A stretch of 64,000 nt of DNA from the NCBI GenBank assembly GCA_033002965.1, contig JAURVB010013801.1, positions 372,001 through 436,000 of the forward strand, written 5' to 3'. Below the pieces are notes generated by a model. That model was not told where the DNA came from and did not search any database. It saw only the letters and a list, made by a program, of their open reading frames with translations. Below are positions 12,325 through 23,398 of the stretch, one piece after another. Positions within the stretch are counted from its first letter, which is position 1. Each line of letters starts with the position of its first letter. This DNA comes from Piper betle. Taxonomy: Eukaryota; Streptophyta; Magnoliopsida; Piperales; Piperaceae. The position numbers and the translations under genes are program-made.

Positions 12325-12849
12325 AACATGCTAAGGTTTTTAAAATTGTGAAATTTCTGAGCTTTTACTTATACTTTACAATGGCAGCAAGTCTTAACAG
12401 AAAAAATTTTAAGTTACATACCCAAAAATAAGATACAATGTTTAAAAAAATATTGTAGTTTCCATTGATATAACTGAAAGATCTCTGTGATGTATCTGCG
12501 TACGAATGTCTTGTCAGAAAGAGATGCCTGGCTGGCTATAGCCATGGTCTTGTGGAAGAAGAGCAAGCATGTCCTGACGTCAAAACTCAAAATAACTCTC
12601 ACTTGCAGTTCTCAACGTGAACTTCATCGATATTCGGTGGGACAGGCTCGGGAAGTGTTCATTTTTATCAATTTACAAAGATGTTAGTATACTTTGTAAG
12701 GTTCCTTAGAGTGATGAGCACATCAGTAACTAAGCTCGGGAGTCCTGCAATTGATTACAGATTCCAGAAAAATGACTATAAAATGTGGAAACTTGCCCAC
12801 ACAAAGATGTAGGGGGAAAAAATCTTGCTAACAGATCAAGAAGTCATAA
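12325..12849. other. Convergent 3' spacer
   Basis: Sequence between the PDI-like stop and the signal peptidase stop. The open frames here have no domains. It probably holds the 3' UTRs of both genes. Confidence 0.5.
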
Positions 12850-13790
12850 TTATGATTGTAGAGTTGTTATCCGAGGGGCATCGTTCTCGCTACCCCGTTC
12901 AAGAACGGTGTTTCCAGCTCTTGCAGGGGGCCAGTGACGAAACACTGATCTTCCCAGTATGTTCTTAGTAAGCAAAGGACCCCGTCGAAAAAATATTGTT
13001 CTGTTCAGTAATAAAAAAAGAGTGATAAAATGCGTGGCACACGAAAACCTTGGAACATTGATAAAAAAATATTTCAATTACCACATACGAGAATCAAAAC
13101 TGTTACGATTGTCCCCCATGACAAACACTGAATTTTCAGGCACAAGCTGCATCAAATTAGAAACAAATTAAAAACGTAGAAAATAAAAGCAGACAATGCA
13201 TTGAACGAGAGAGGTGAAAGGAAGAGTAAACATACGACAGGACCCATGGCATAGGTAGGCGGCTCAAGGATAAATTCCTCATTCCTAGGAACACCGTTAA
13301 CAATAAGCTTACCATCATGAACCTGCAAGATATCCTCTTTTAGTAAAGCTCATTCTTCTGAATCAAAGCTCTAAAAAGTTAATATAAATTAAATTCGACC
13401 AGTTATACCGAACAGCCATCCATCAGCCTATCTATGTAAACTACACTTCTTCAATTAGATAAAGTGGCCTCAACTCCAAAAATGAACCAAACAACGACTA
13501 ATTGAACTAATAACATACTAACCAGAAACCTAAAAAAACAAAGGGAAGAGCTCTTAAGCTAATGGAAGTAAGACTATACACAAACTATGTTAACTGTTAA
13601 ACAACATACTCATGAAACAACTTCTAAAACATTGAAGTACTTGTGTTTTCTTTCGTTCTTGCTGTTTCATCCACTTCTTTAACAGAATTGTGGGCATTTT
13701 AGAAACAATGTTAATGCTGGAAGTTTTGCAAACTCACCTCCGCAATATCTCCTTTTGCAACGACGCGCTTAATAAAAACGTCTTCATTTT
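12850..13790 (-). CDS. Plastidic type I signal peptidase (Plsp1-like), 3' exons only
   Basis: Four exons in order on the minus strand: about 13790-13738 ([15 protein letters not shown]), 13322-13236 ([20 protein letters not shown] onwards), 13146-13082 ([19 protein letters not shown]) and 12982-12850 ([19 protein letters not shown] to the stop). They match the C-terminal half of Arabidopsis Plsp1 (At3g24590), a chloroplast peptidase that removes thylakoid-transfer and envelope targeting signals. The conserved lysine block (FIKRVVA) and GDNRNNSFDS block are present; the SMYPT block with the catalytic serine and the transit peptide are not found upstream. The last intron lacks an AG: GACGGGG stands where GACAG|GGG would fit, a one-base deletion. 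Upstream of about 13790 the sequence is AT-rich and non-coding, so the 5' half is either behind a very long intron or lost. Confidence 0.7.
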
Positions 13791-14523
13791 TATATTTTAT
13801 ATTTTATTATTTACACCACGTATTTTTAAGATTTCCCCATTTCTAATATTTGTGCTCCTTTTTTTGTTTTTATTCCAAAATATGCTTATTTTTTGCATTA
13901 GACACTTTGTAACATTGCTTATATTTATTATGATGATTTTTCCTGCTAAAATTGTTATATGTATTACAACATATGACTTTAAATTGTGATATATTACCCT
14001 TTCTACAAAAATAGATTTTAAATTTATTTTTTTAAAAAGTTATATATGTAAAAGGATAGTTAGTTCCTATAAAGATGATGAATTTTCAATGAGTCGTAGT
14101 TTATGTGAAGAGTTTTATAACGGTAAATTATTGTTTATGCTATATGAATTTAGAGATAAAATTTTTTTCAAAAATTATACAAAAAGTTGAAAGAAATGCA
14201 ACGAATAATTGTCCATTAGAAATTAATGAAATAGTATGACATTTAATTTTTTGTTTTGGAAATGTTTTGATTAATGATTTTCCCATAAGCTTACTGTGTT
14301 TTTGTATATGATTTGTTTTAATTTTTTATGTTTTTTTCCTATTTATTTTTTTCTACAAGAATCAATTATTTTATATTTATTAATTTTTATATTTCAGATG
14401 CTTTCATAATAATTAAGGTTTATAGGTTAATTAAATTTAAATAATAAATTTATATTGAAAATTATTAACTTGGTAATTTATATGTTTAATAATTATAATA
14501 TTAGTCTATTTGTAAAGACTTAC
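13791..14523. other. AT-rich spacer upstream of the peptidase exons
   Basis: Very AT-rich, with no recognisable exon. The missing peptidase exons were looked for on the minus strand and not seen. Confidence 0.5.
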
Positions 14524-14830
14524 CTAATTTAATTAATGAATGCATGGCTTTCGACTAAATATGATGTCATTGGCTTTGGGGTGCTTATCCTTGAAATTGT
14601 TACCCGTCGACCTACTACAGACAATACCAAAAGTAGAGAATCGTTCTTTAGCATCTTAGGTTAAAAATAGTGTAAGAGTTCAACTTAGCGATATTACGGC
14701 CCATGGTTAAAGGGTCAATATCCGAGGACAGTCTCCTTTGGAGTATGCTGTGTCTGATAAATGCGTTGACTTTAGGGAACTGAAAAGACTTTCCATGACT
14801 ATATAGTCTACAAGTAATATTAAAGATCAA
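14524..14830 (+). pseudogene. Receptor-like kinase fragment (subdomain IX onward)
   Basis: The frame KYDVIGFGVLILEIVTRRPT corresponds to the DVYSFGVLLLEIVTGRRPT block of plant receptor kinases, followed by a decayed stretch ending near KCVDFRELKRLSMT, the usual RCVDxxxxRPSM region. A stop follows within about 30 codons and no neighbouring exons are found. It is related to the inverted fragment at 16590-16870, with which it shares motifs such as ACCAAAAGT and GAGGGTCAATAT (here GGGTCAATAT) at matching spacing. Confidence 0.65.
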
Positions 14831-15048
14831 CAAACAAACCAAGTCTGATGCTATAACTTCCAGATGATAGGCAATATAGTGCTATGTTCTAAGGCGTTTA
14901 GTTCTGAGACTGATTGAAAATTTTGTAACTATAAATCTTTATTATTAAAATCTTTTTACAGTGCAATATATAATATAAAGTCTCCTTTTCTACTTTTTAT
15001 TTGATACTTTTAGTAAAATTTTCATATCATCATAGTACAAGAAAAGAA

Positions 15049-16442
15049 ATATTAAATATATATATAGTAAAAAATATTTATTGATGCAGCACAGGTAACA
15101 TGGTTGTGCTGCATCTTTCCCGATTGTTAGATCGCGATCCAGAAAATAACCCCCACCCCCCCCTCTGTTTTGTTTTGCCCGCCACAACGCGAGATGGTAG
15201 GTGGGGCCACAGTGGCAGTGAGGGCTATGGTGGTGGAGGGGACCGCTACAATGGTGGCATATTGTCGCTGCGGCGAGTTACGGTGGTGGCAAGGAGGAGG
15301 GGTCACAGTGGCAAGCAGGAGCAAAAGGACCACGACGTGCAAGACCATGGTGGTGGCAATGAGGCTGCAGTGGCAAGGACGTAGAGGCACACGATGGTTG
15401 GGCCGCAATGGTGGCATTGTTGCAGCGGTGGTGACGGCAGGTGGCAAAAGTGCGCGGTGGCAAAGGGGCCGCGGCAGCAGTGGCAAGGATGCGGCGCTTG
15501 GCTGTACTGCATGGCAACCCTAGGCATGTACCGTTCAGGCCTTGGGAAGAGTCAAGAAGGCAACGGGCGGCCAGCGACAAGGTCGTCGACGGTGGGGTGG
15601 AGCGACAAAATAGAGGGGAGGGGAAGGAAAAGGCAATGGCAATTTTATAATAAAAACTTGACTCGCTCCCGACTTAAGTCAATATTATGAAATAAATTTA
15701 AAAAATAAATAAAATAATTTCGTAATAATAACTTAACTCGCTCCCGACTCTAGGCGGCGGGCCACGACTCCGGCTCGAAACTTGGGCGCAGCTTATCTTT
15801 GCCGGGTGGGGAAGAAACTTGACTTGCTTGATGGGGGAAAAAACAAAATTAATGAAGAAAAATGAAAAGATAGTAATTTTATAATAAAAGTTTGACTCGT
15901 TCCCGACTCGAATTAATATTATAAAATACATCTCAAAAAATATGAAAAAATAGAATAAAATACCATAAAATAAAATAATCCATTAGAACTCTATTATTTT
16001 ATTTTATGGTATTTTATTATATTTTATATATTTTTTTGGGATGTATTTTATAATATTGACTCAAGTTGGGAAAAAGTCAAACTTTTATTACAAAACTACC
16101 TTTACTAATTTCTTTCCTGACTCGAGTTAATATTATGAAATAAATCTCAAAAAATATTAAATAAATAGAGTAAAATACCATAAAAATAAAATAATCCATT
16201 AGAACTTATTTTATTTTATTTTATGGTATTTTACTATATTTTTTTATATTTTTCGGGATATATTTTGTAATACTGACTATAGTCGGGAACGAATAAAATT
16301 TTTATTATAAAACTACCCCCACGTATTTCCTTCTCCCCTATTTTGGCGCGACGGGGAGCGATGGATTAATTTTTGACCGTTGGATGATTTTATCCAATGG
16401 TTGAAAAGTACAGCATAGCCTCCTTGCCTTATATATATATTT
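15049..16442. mobile_element. Hairpin-ended non-autonomous element in a TA tract
   Basis: Bordered by ATATATATATAG (about 15053) and TTATATATATAT (about 16428). The left end has a hairpin with arms GATGCAGCAC / GTGCTGCATC (15083-15115), then CCCCCACCCCC; the right end has ACCGTTGGAT / ATCCAATGGT (about 16377-16402). The interior 15180-15620 is a G-rich GGT/GGC simple-sequence stretch; 15640-16320 holds foldback units. The layout matches the elements at 61333-61870 and 63441-64000. The long open frames across 15100-15690 exist on both strands and reflect triplet composition, not genes. Confidence 0.5.
15640..16320. repeat. Foldback units in tandem
   Basis: Two long palindromes, centred near 15993 and 16205, repeat the pattern TTTATAATAAAA ... 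GACTCGnTCCCGACTCGA ... AATACCATAAAATAAAATAA and its complement. Arms are about 100 bases or more with some mismatches. A third partial unit sits at 15645-15765. Flanking arms AAAATAGAGGGGAGGGGAAG (about 15606) and, inverted, CTTCTCCCCTATTTT (about 16329) pair as well. Confidence 0.65.
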
Positions 16443-16585
16443 GAGTTCGTCCAAGTCAAAATTAAATTCGAGTTCGAACAATATAAAAAATATTTGAGTT
16501 GAATCCAAACGAACTTCAAACTATTCCAGCTAAATTTAAACTCAAGTTAAACTCAACTCACTCGTCTAAACCTTTAGCACCCGTA
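16437..16585. mobile_element. Fragment of the GAGTCGAG-type element
   Basis: Contains GAGTTCGTCCAAGTC, TTCGAGTTCGAAC and the end-like phrase AACTCACTCGTCTAAACC, resembling the interior and right end of the element at 506-883. Its left end is not identifiable. Confidence 0.35.
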
Positions 16586-16589
16586 CCAT

Positions 16590-16870
16590 GTAGCTTTTGG
16601 TCATAGAAGGCATTTTCACTTTGTTGAAGTCAATGTATTTCCCAGCCATGTATCATAATCTAAAGGCGACTTTCCTCCAATATTGACCCTCTAGCGTAGG
16701 GGCTACAATATTGCTAAGTTTGTCGGGAACTCCTTTGTTAACTTTTAGCCGAAGATGCTAATGAACGAACCTCTGGACTTTTGGTAGCGTCCATAGCAGG
16801 TCAACCGCTGAGAATTTTTATGAGAAGCATCCCAAAGCCAGAGACATCGTATTTGGTCCGAACGTATCCT
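16590..16870 (-). pseudogene. Receptor-like kinase fragment, inverted relative of 14524-14830
   Basis: On the minus strand the frame TKYDVSGFGMLLIKILSG matches kinase subdomain IX, followed by a stop, then traces of the C-lobe ending near GKYIDFNKVKMPSMT. It aligns along its length with the plus-strand fragment at 14524-14830. With that copy it forms an inverted pair about 1.8 kb apart enclosing the hairpin-ended element. Multiple stops and lack of flanking exons show it is not functional. Confidence 0.6.
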
Positions 16871-18252
16871 ACCACCCTTTAATTAAACAAGTGAGAATAA
16901 TTATGCGCGGGATACTCATATTTTTATTAAATATTTAAAATTAATTTGATAATTAATTAATTATATTAAATATTTATTAATTTAGCATGATTATCTTAAT
17001 CATTGATGTCATGTTTATCAAATGACATGTTTATCAAATTTTTATACTCTAATTCTTATCAAATTTTTATAATTTTGTATAATTATCTTATGAATGTTTT
17101 ATCAATTATTTGTAGATAATTATGGAGGAGAGACAAAGATGCTCAATGGGATTAGAGTTACATTATAATATTTTAAATTTATCCTTATTAATAGATTTTA
17201 ATTATTAATAAACTATTAACTATGGGCCCAGAATTAATCAGACGTGAGAAAAAATTGAGAATGGAGGAGAATTAAAAAAATCATCAAGTGTGAACTTACA
17301 ATTAATCACACAGGAGAAAAAGCTGAGAATGAATGAGAAGGAAAAAATAATCATCTTGCTATAATATATAGTTATCTAGATAAAGGCATGTATGATGTGT
17401 GCGGTACATATAAAACTCATTAATAAATATATATTAAGAATATACAAAATTAATCCAAAAAATAGCACTGTATATTTTAAAATAAAGATAAGAAATATTT
17501 ATTTAATTTAAACAAAAAATATAATTGCATATAAATATAAAAGTATTTTTATTCTAATATGTAAACATTTTAATAATTAAATGAAAATTATTTTTTCAAT
17601 TTTATTATTTGAATAGAATTATATTCTAATTTTTTCTTAATAATAAATAACAATTAATTAATTAATAAATATATGTAAAAATCTAAATTGAGTATATGTA
17701 TTAAATAAAAATTTTAATTCGGGTAGAATAATTATAAATAGATTAAAATTTATCAATAATTTTAAAATTCCTAATTTAGCTAGGATTATACGCCATCGAT
17801 TTCTTGATAATAAATAATAATAATAATAATAATAATTTCAAATTAATTAATTATTAATGGACCTATAAAATTATCATGAGGGAAAATCAACCATAATGTA
17901 AAAAAGGCTAAAATACATTGAGAGCGAAAAAATCCCAACGCTTTAAAGTAAGTGGATTAATTAGGTAAAATAATAAATATAAAATGTTCTGTAGACTAGT
18001 TTTAAGAAAATTTGCCAGATTGGAAATATTTAGGTGTTATATAGCCATGTGTCCCATGATTCTTGTGAAGACACCAGATTTATGACCAAAAGGACCTTCC
18101 ATTATCCGCATGCAGCATGCAAATTTGCTATCATATTCAAAACTCTAAAAGTTAAATTTATACTATCCATATGCAATTCACAAAATAGCCATCTGATGTA
18201 GTAGATATTAAAAAGGTTTATTCAAATAAACCATAATTAATAAATATCATGC
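16871..18252. other. AT-rich intergenic DNA
   Basis: Extremely AT-rich, with an (AAT)n tract at about 17812-17836. No gene or structured element is seen. Confidence 0.6.
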
Positions 18253-18474
18253 CTTTGGTTCAAAATTATCATCGAGAAGTATGTTAGATGCTTTGATGTC
18301 ACCGTGAACGAGATGGCCTGCAAAACAAAATCGCAATTGTTAGAACTGATCAAGAGCCAATACAGGAGCTAATCTAGAGATTACATAAAGAAACGCGGAC
18401 GTTTCCGATGTCCTTTTGGAGCCCCAAGGCAATCTCACAGCGGACCTTCCATCGTTGGCCGTTCTTTGTCTGCC
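18253..18474 (-). pseudogene. PERK-type kinase fragment covering two exons and an intron
   Basis: Minus-strand sequence parallels exons 3 and 4 of the PERK gene at 23399-26721 (there 25520-25282), intron included. The exon-4-like part (about 18321-18253) reads HLVHGDIKASNILLDDNFEP in frame, with HGD instead of HRD; the exon-3-like part has a stop and indels. The downstream donor is GC (18252-18251), as in the intact gene, so both descend from a copy already carrying the GC donor. No further kinase exons flank it. Confidence 0.75.
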
Positions 18475-21400
18475 AAACTCATTATTAATCCAAAAAATAA
18501 ATGCATGCATGTGCATGAGAGCCCCCCCTACAAGAAGTTCAAAATTGCTTCTAGCCGAATCCGAGTAGATTAGGTGCCTTTGATATATATATATATATAT
18601 TAATTTGTTTTTTAATAGAGTGGAGGTGATCGGATTGGTTCGACCATGGCCATTTAATTTTTTTTTCTTTGGAAGATAGGGTTAGAGGTGGGAAGATTTT
18701 TAAACTAGAAATAATTTAGACTGTCTTTATGAAAAAAACTTTTTGGCAACTATTTTATTCATGACCTTTTTCTTTATCCTCATCTTATCATCCTTGCGTT
18801 GGAAAGTACATATAACTTGAACACATGATAAAATGAAGTCACAAGCAAATAACCAATTTAATGAAGAAAATCAAATCCAAGACACGTACAAAATGCTTTT
18901 TTCACTACAAAATTATTATATTTTGCCGATAATCTATATTTAAAATATAATAAATTATATTCACTTGTAAGTGTAGTAAATAAGAGAGTATACACTTTTA
19001 ATCATTACCACAAGATTATTAAAGAAAATTCACACAAAAACCAAGTTGATCACCAAAATCTCTAAAGATTGCAAGAGGAAAATTGAGAGTGAAAGAAAAG
19101 GAAGGATTAGAAAAGGCGTTGAATTTTGAGAAAAAAATACAAATAAATAACCAAAACACATAAAAGGACGCAGCTGTTCTCATCCTAACCATCGTGGCGC
19201 CCGAGCACAAAATTTGAGCACCCATTTTCAAAAGAGGCCGGCGTCGTCGATGTTAGAGATTGAGTGTCAAGCATTTATTTTGAGAATAATCTTACATCTA
19301 AAATAAGTACGAGTTAAGACTTTAATAAATACAAAGAGGTGAGTTCCTCTGGTGAGCAACTAATCATTTTGGATAAAAGTCAAATCTTTTTGATATTAGA
19401 GCCACTAAATTTAATTCACGGGTCACACACTTTATTATTTACCCCAATAATAAGTAGTGTACATATTTGTAAAAGTATAAAATATGGTAAGCTCAATAAG
19501 TGGCGTAGATGTTTGTTTGTTAAAACCTAAAATAAAAAACCTAATAATTAGGAAAAAGAACAGCTTACTAAGTGATTAACGGCCTTGTAAGTGTGAAAGT
19601 GTTGACACTAGTCCTCCATTCACAATGGGTATGAGTTGGATATGACAAATAGGCGAACTCCATTAAATAGCTGGTCAATTTAGATGAGCCCAAATATTCT
19701 CACTAAATAATCTCACCCCAGCGCGCCTCTGCATTTATTCATTGACCGATTAACTACAGTATCAGTCGGGGGAGTCAGCTCCTTCTCAAACAGTGAGAAC
19801 CCAACCGCCAAAAATTTTCATCGGTCCCTACCTCCCAATATTGATGCCTGTACTTGCTCCGGCATGCGGTTTCAGCGTTGCCGTCGGAAGTTCAGGAAGG
19901 CGGGCTGAGGCGTGGAGGAGGGGAAGAGTTGCTTATGAAGGATATAGTTACCAGTGCAGATGAAGACGTGGTAGGCAGTATTGGGATTGAACCAGTGGAG
20001 GAAGGAGTAGGCGTAGGACGGAGAGGGAGGTTGAGATGTGGAAGAGGAGGAAGACTATAAACGACTCGTCATCCAAGAGACGGCTCAAATTTGCCCTCCC
20101 CTCGCCGACCAGTTTCCGGCAAAGCTCTGCGACTCCACCGAATCCAACATTCTTCCCCTCCCCGTCCCTCTATTTGTTAAATCTAAAGTGAAGATTAGAT
20201 TTTGCTTCCATTTTTTAAAAATAATAAATTTTACTAACAGCTTTTAGGTTTGTCCTGTTCCCAAATCATGCACTTATCAAGCATAAACATCTTATTATAC
20301 CATATATGTTACTGTTGATAATTATTAAGCATACTTAATTAAACAAATGATTCATGATAGAAGATGCTCCTTAAATTGTTATGAGTAGCTGCAAATTATT
20401 CATATGAAAAAATTATCGTTATGCGATGCAATATGGTTGTAAACTTGGTGAGTTTTTTTAAATTTAGATGTGCGTCAATTTATATTTAATTAAACTCAAT
20501 CAAGCCTTCTTATTCCTATTTAATATTGAATGAATGTTCAAGATATAATTATCTTGATGACATTAAACCTTAATTATAATATATATTGTTATTAAAATTT
20601 AATTGTGTTGAGTATTAGGTATTATGAAATTATTATTTTTTACAATATAAATAGATTTGTAATATTTAATATTATATACATGCAAAAAACATGCATGCAA
20701 CTGTGGGTGCTCCCCGGGACACTATGTTTCCAACACCTTGTCCGTCGTCAGTTAGATTAATAGCATCTTCGTACTATCTGGACAGATAAATACGGTCGGC
20801 CGTGATAGAGTGTTGAATCGAATATGAAACTGACACGTCGCAATCAAATGTCAAACCAATCAGGCCATGTACTGGGCTCAACCTACTCTAAATCAGGAGC
20901 ATGCCAGAAAGTCCATCCATGAGGACATTGAAGGGGACACTTCGGCCCTTGCATGGTCATTGTGAACAATATTTTTATTTCATTTTTCTTTTGCTGGTAA
21001 TTTGTTTTAATGTTCCCATCATCAACTATCACCTGCTAATATAAAAAATCATCTCCCTTTTTTTCATTAAAAAGCTCTTTAATGTATGATTTATGCCTCC
21101 AATGAAAGCTTGCTTAACCCCATCTTATATTAAGAGTATGATCTTATATTAAGTGTATTGGGCGAGTATATAGTTACATGTCTTATTAGCATAATGTTCG
21201 CACAAAGATATTATTGTTTGAAGATGATAGATATTTAGTGATGGCCCGCCCAATTAAACAATCAATTGGGTGTCATATTTGGTACAAACCCAAACCCTAT
21301 TAAGACAAAACAGTGAGTACCATAAATTATACCAGGGGGCATGCCACAAAAATAATTAATTAAACCAGAATAACAAGAATTAAGTGAATAACTAATTATC

Positions 21401-23033
21401 ATTAATTGTCACTAATTTAATTATGCTAAATAATAATCATGTTTACTAATAATCAAAGTTATAATATACAAAGTATATAGTAGCAAATAAATATTAAAAA
21501 TTCTCAATGAATCTATTACTAATAATATATAATCCCAAAATAACTAAATAAGTCCAACTAAATAATTATTAATACAATAGAGTCTGTAATCGCTATCTTT
21601 CACCAAAGCATCAAGACATGTTCCCTGTCAGTTGTTATTTGTGAAAATAATTTCACGTTAGTGATAAAATTATTAAATATATATAATAATAAAGAACAAG
21701 ATAATTAACTATTTGTCTATCCCCCGTCTACATTTGGCTGATCTACCAAACATAATTTTTATTTACAATTATAAATACTTTTACTATCCCAAAGGGACGA
21801 TAATGCATGTAATCCTCGCTCAAACTCTATATTTTAATGCGTATTGGGCTATATTAGTTTCTAAGCCTTGAACCTTAAACTATTATCTTTTAGCTAAGAA
21901 AGTAAAACCCTCATTCATGTCAATGTTAGAAATCTATTTCTCATTAATTAATGGTCATATAATATTTGAACTAATTATCATACAAGTTATACGTATTTTA
22001 AAAACCTCAAATAAATAACTCCATGCAAAAGTTAACAAGGGCACCTTAAAATTCAAAAAAATTATATTCAAAAATTTATATTTATAGCGCACATAATAAG
22101 CAATCACGTTCGTATCAATTACACATTAATAAATATTTTTTAATATTTAATTAAATAAAATATTAATTATAAATTGATATTAAATTAAAAATTATGTTTT
22201 TGGGGTTAGTGCTGCCGCTGTGGCTCTGTGTGTCGCGGCGCCGTCGTTGAATCTCAGTTTTGACCATAATGAGTGTCTCAAAATTTCAATGCTGTGGCGT
22301 TGGATCTCCTGGCTCTCGGCCAGTAGCGTTTATGATGCCAAAATACAATACAAATTTTCAGTGTAGCATCGCTGGTCCTTCCCTTCCCTTCAGCTCCTTG
22401 GCGTTGGCGTCGTCCACACAAATTAATCAACACGAAGCACAACATCGTTGCTCTGCAACGCCGCAACACTGCCCCAATACATTAAATTCCGAATTTCATT
22501 TAATTCGTGCTTAATTATCATGCAATCAAATTCTGAACGTTGTAACTAGTTAATTACGTTCTTTAGCAACTACCCATGATAAGTTTAAATGTAATTCACT
22601 CTCAAATTTTTTTTCATTAAAACATAATTTAACAAGACATCTCTTTAGAAAATACTGCAATGATTAGCTAGGATGTTAATTCGATAATACACATGCAGAA
22701 TTACAATTGTTCGGGCCAATTTTATTCCGCGACACTTGTTTTGTGTCGGGTTAAATTAAGGGTTTGGTGGGACCAAATGAGCCCTCACTTGGATCCGGGC
22801 AAAGCTTGGTATCTTATTATTTTTCGACGCTCTAGATATAATGGTAAAATTATTTTAAAAATTTGAAGAATAGAAAGAGGCAAACAAGGGCATGATATTC
22901 GAAGTTATTAAAAGTGGTAAAATTTATTATCTTAATATAACCTATAAAAATTTAAAAAATGATAAATTTATTATTATTAAGCCATCGTAAACTAACTTTA
23001 AAGATTTGATTTAAACCCAAAAGAACTGCATAA
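18475..23033. other. Long intergenic region without an intact gene
   Basis: AT-rich throughout, with a (TA)n tract at 18583-18601. A GC-richer block at about 19850-20170 is open in several frames; one minus frame reads YSFLHWFNPNTAYHVFICTG, but no family is recognised and no splice partner is found. About 22220-22480 is another GC-richer patch without identity. About 20700-20960 has mixed composition and could hold an old promoter or repeat. I support no gene here. Confidence 0.5.
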
Positions 23034-23207
23034 AAAGCAACATCTACCGGGGAAAAACATGGAGCCGATGCTCTGTTATTTCAGTCTCGAAAGGGTGCTT
23101 ATTGCCGTCGGTGACAGGGCGAGCATCCGACAACTCAGGAGCAACAGTCTGGGAGCAACAGATCCAAGGGGCAGGGGCAACTGCCGTTGGACCACGGTGT
23201 TAGGAAT
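23034..23207 (+). pseudogene. Fragment duplicated from the LRR receptor-like kinase gene
   Basis: The DNA parallels about 7260-7430 of the LRR receptor-like gene: GAAAAACATGGAGCCGATG versus GAAGACATGGAGCCGATG, then GTCTCGAAAGGGTGCTTATT and GGTGACAGGGCGAGCATCCG. It corresponds to the segment after the HGNLKPSNILL block. Frame is lost through indels near 23145-23190, and similarity stops abruptly at both sides. It is a local gene-fragment copy. Confidence 0.75.
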
Positions 23208-23398
23208 AGGTGAATGACAGAAGAAAACGAAGAAGAATAAGCAAGTTCGCTGTCAGGAGATTATATTATATACTTGTGATTACATATCGACAAGAAAACG
23301 GAATTTATTTTCTGATTACATAACCTAAAACCATTTCAAATCGTATACACTTTTCATGTCATTTGATGTCTCGGCAAATCATAAACCCAAAAATATCC

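Noticed and set aside
15100..15690. Overlapping glycine/tryptophan- and histidine/proline-rich frames
   Set aside because: They mirror a GGT/GGC simple-sequence core on both strands.
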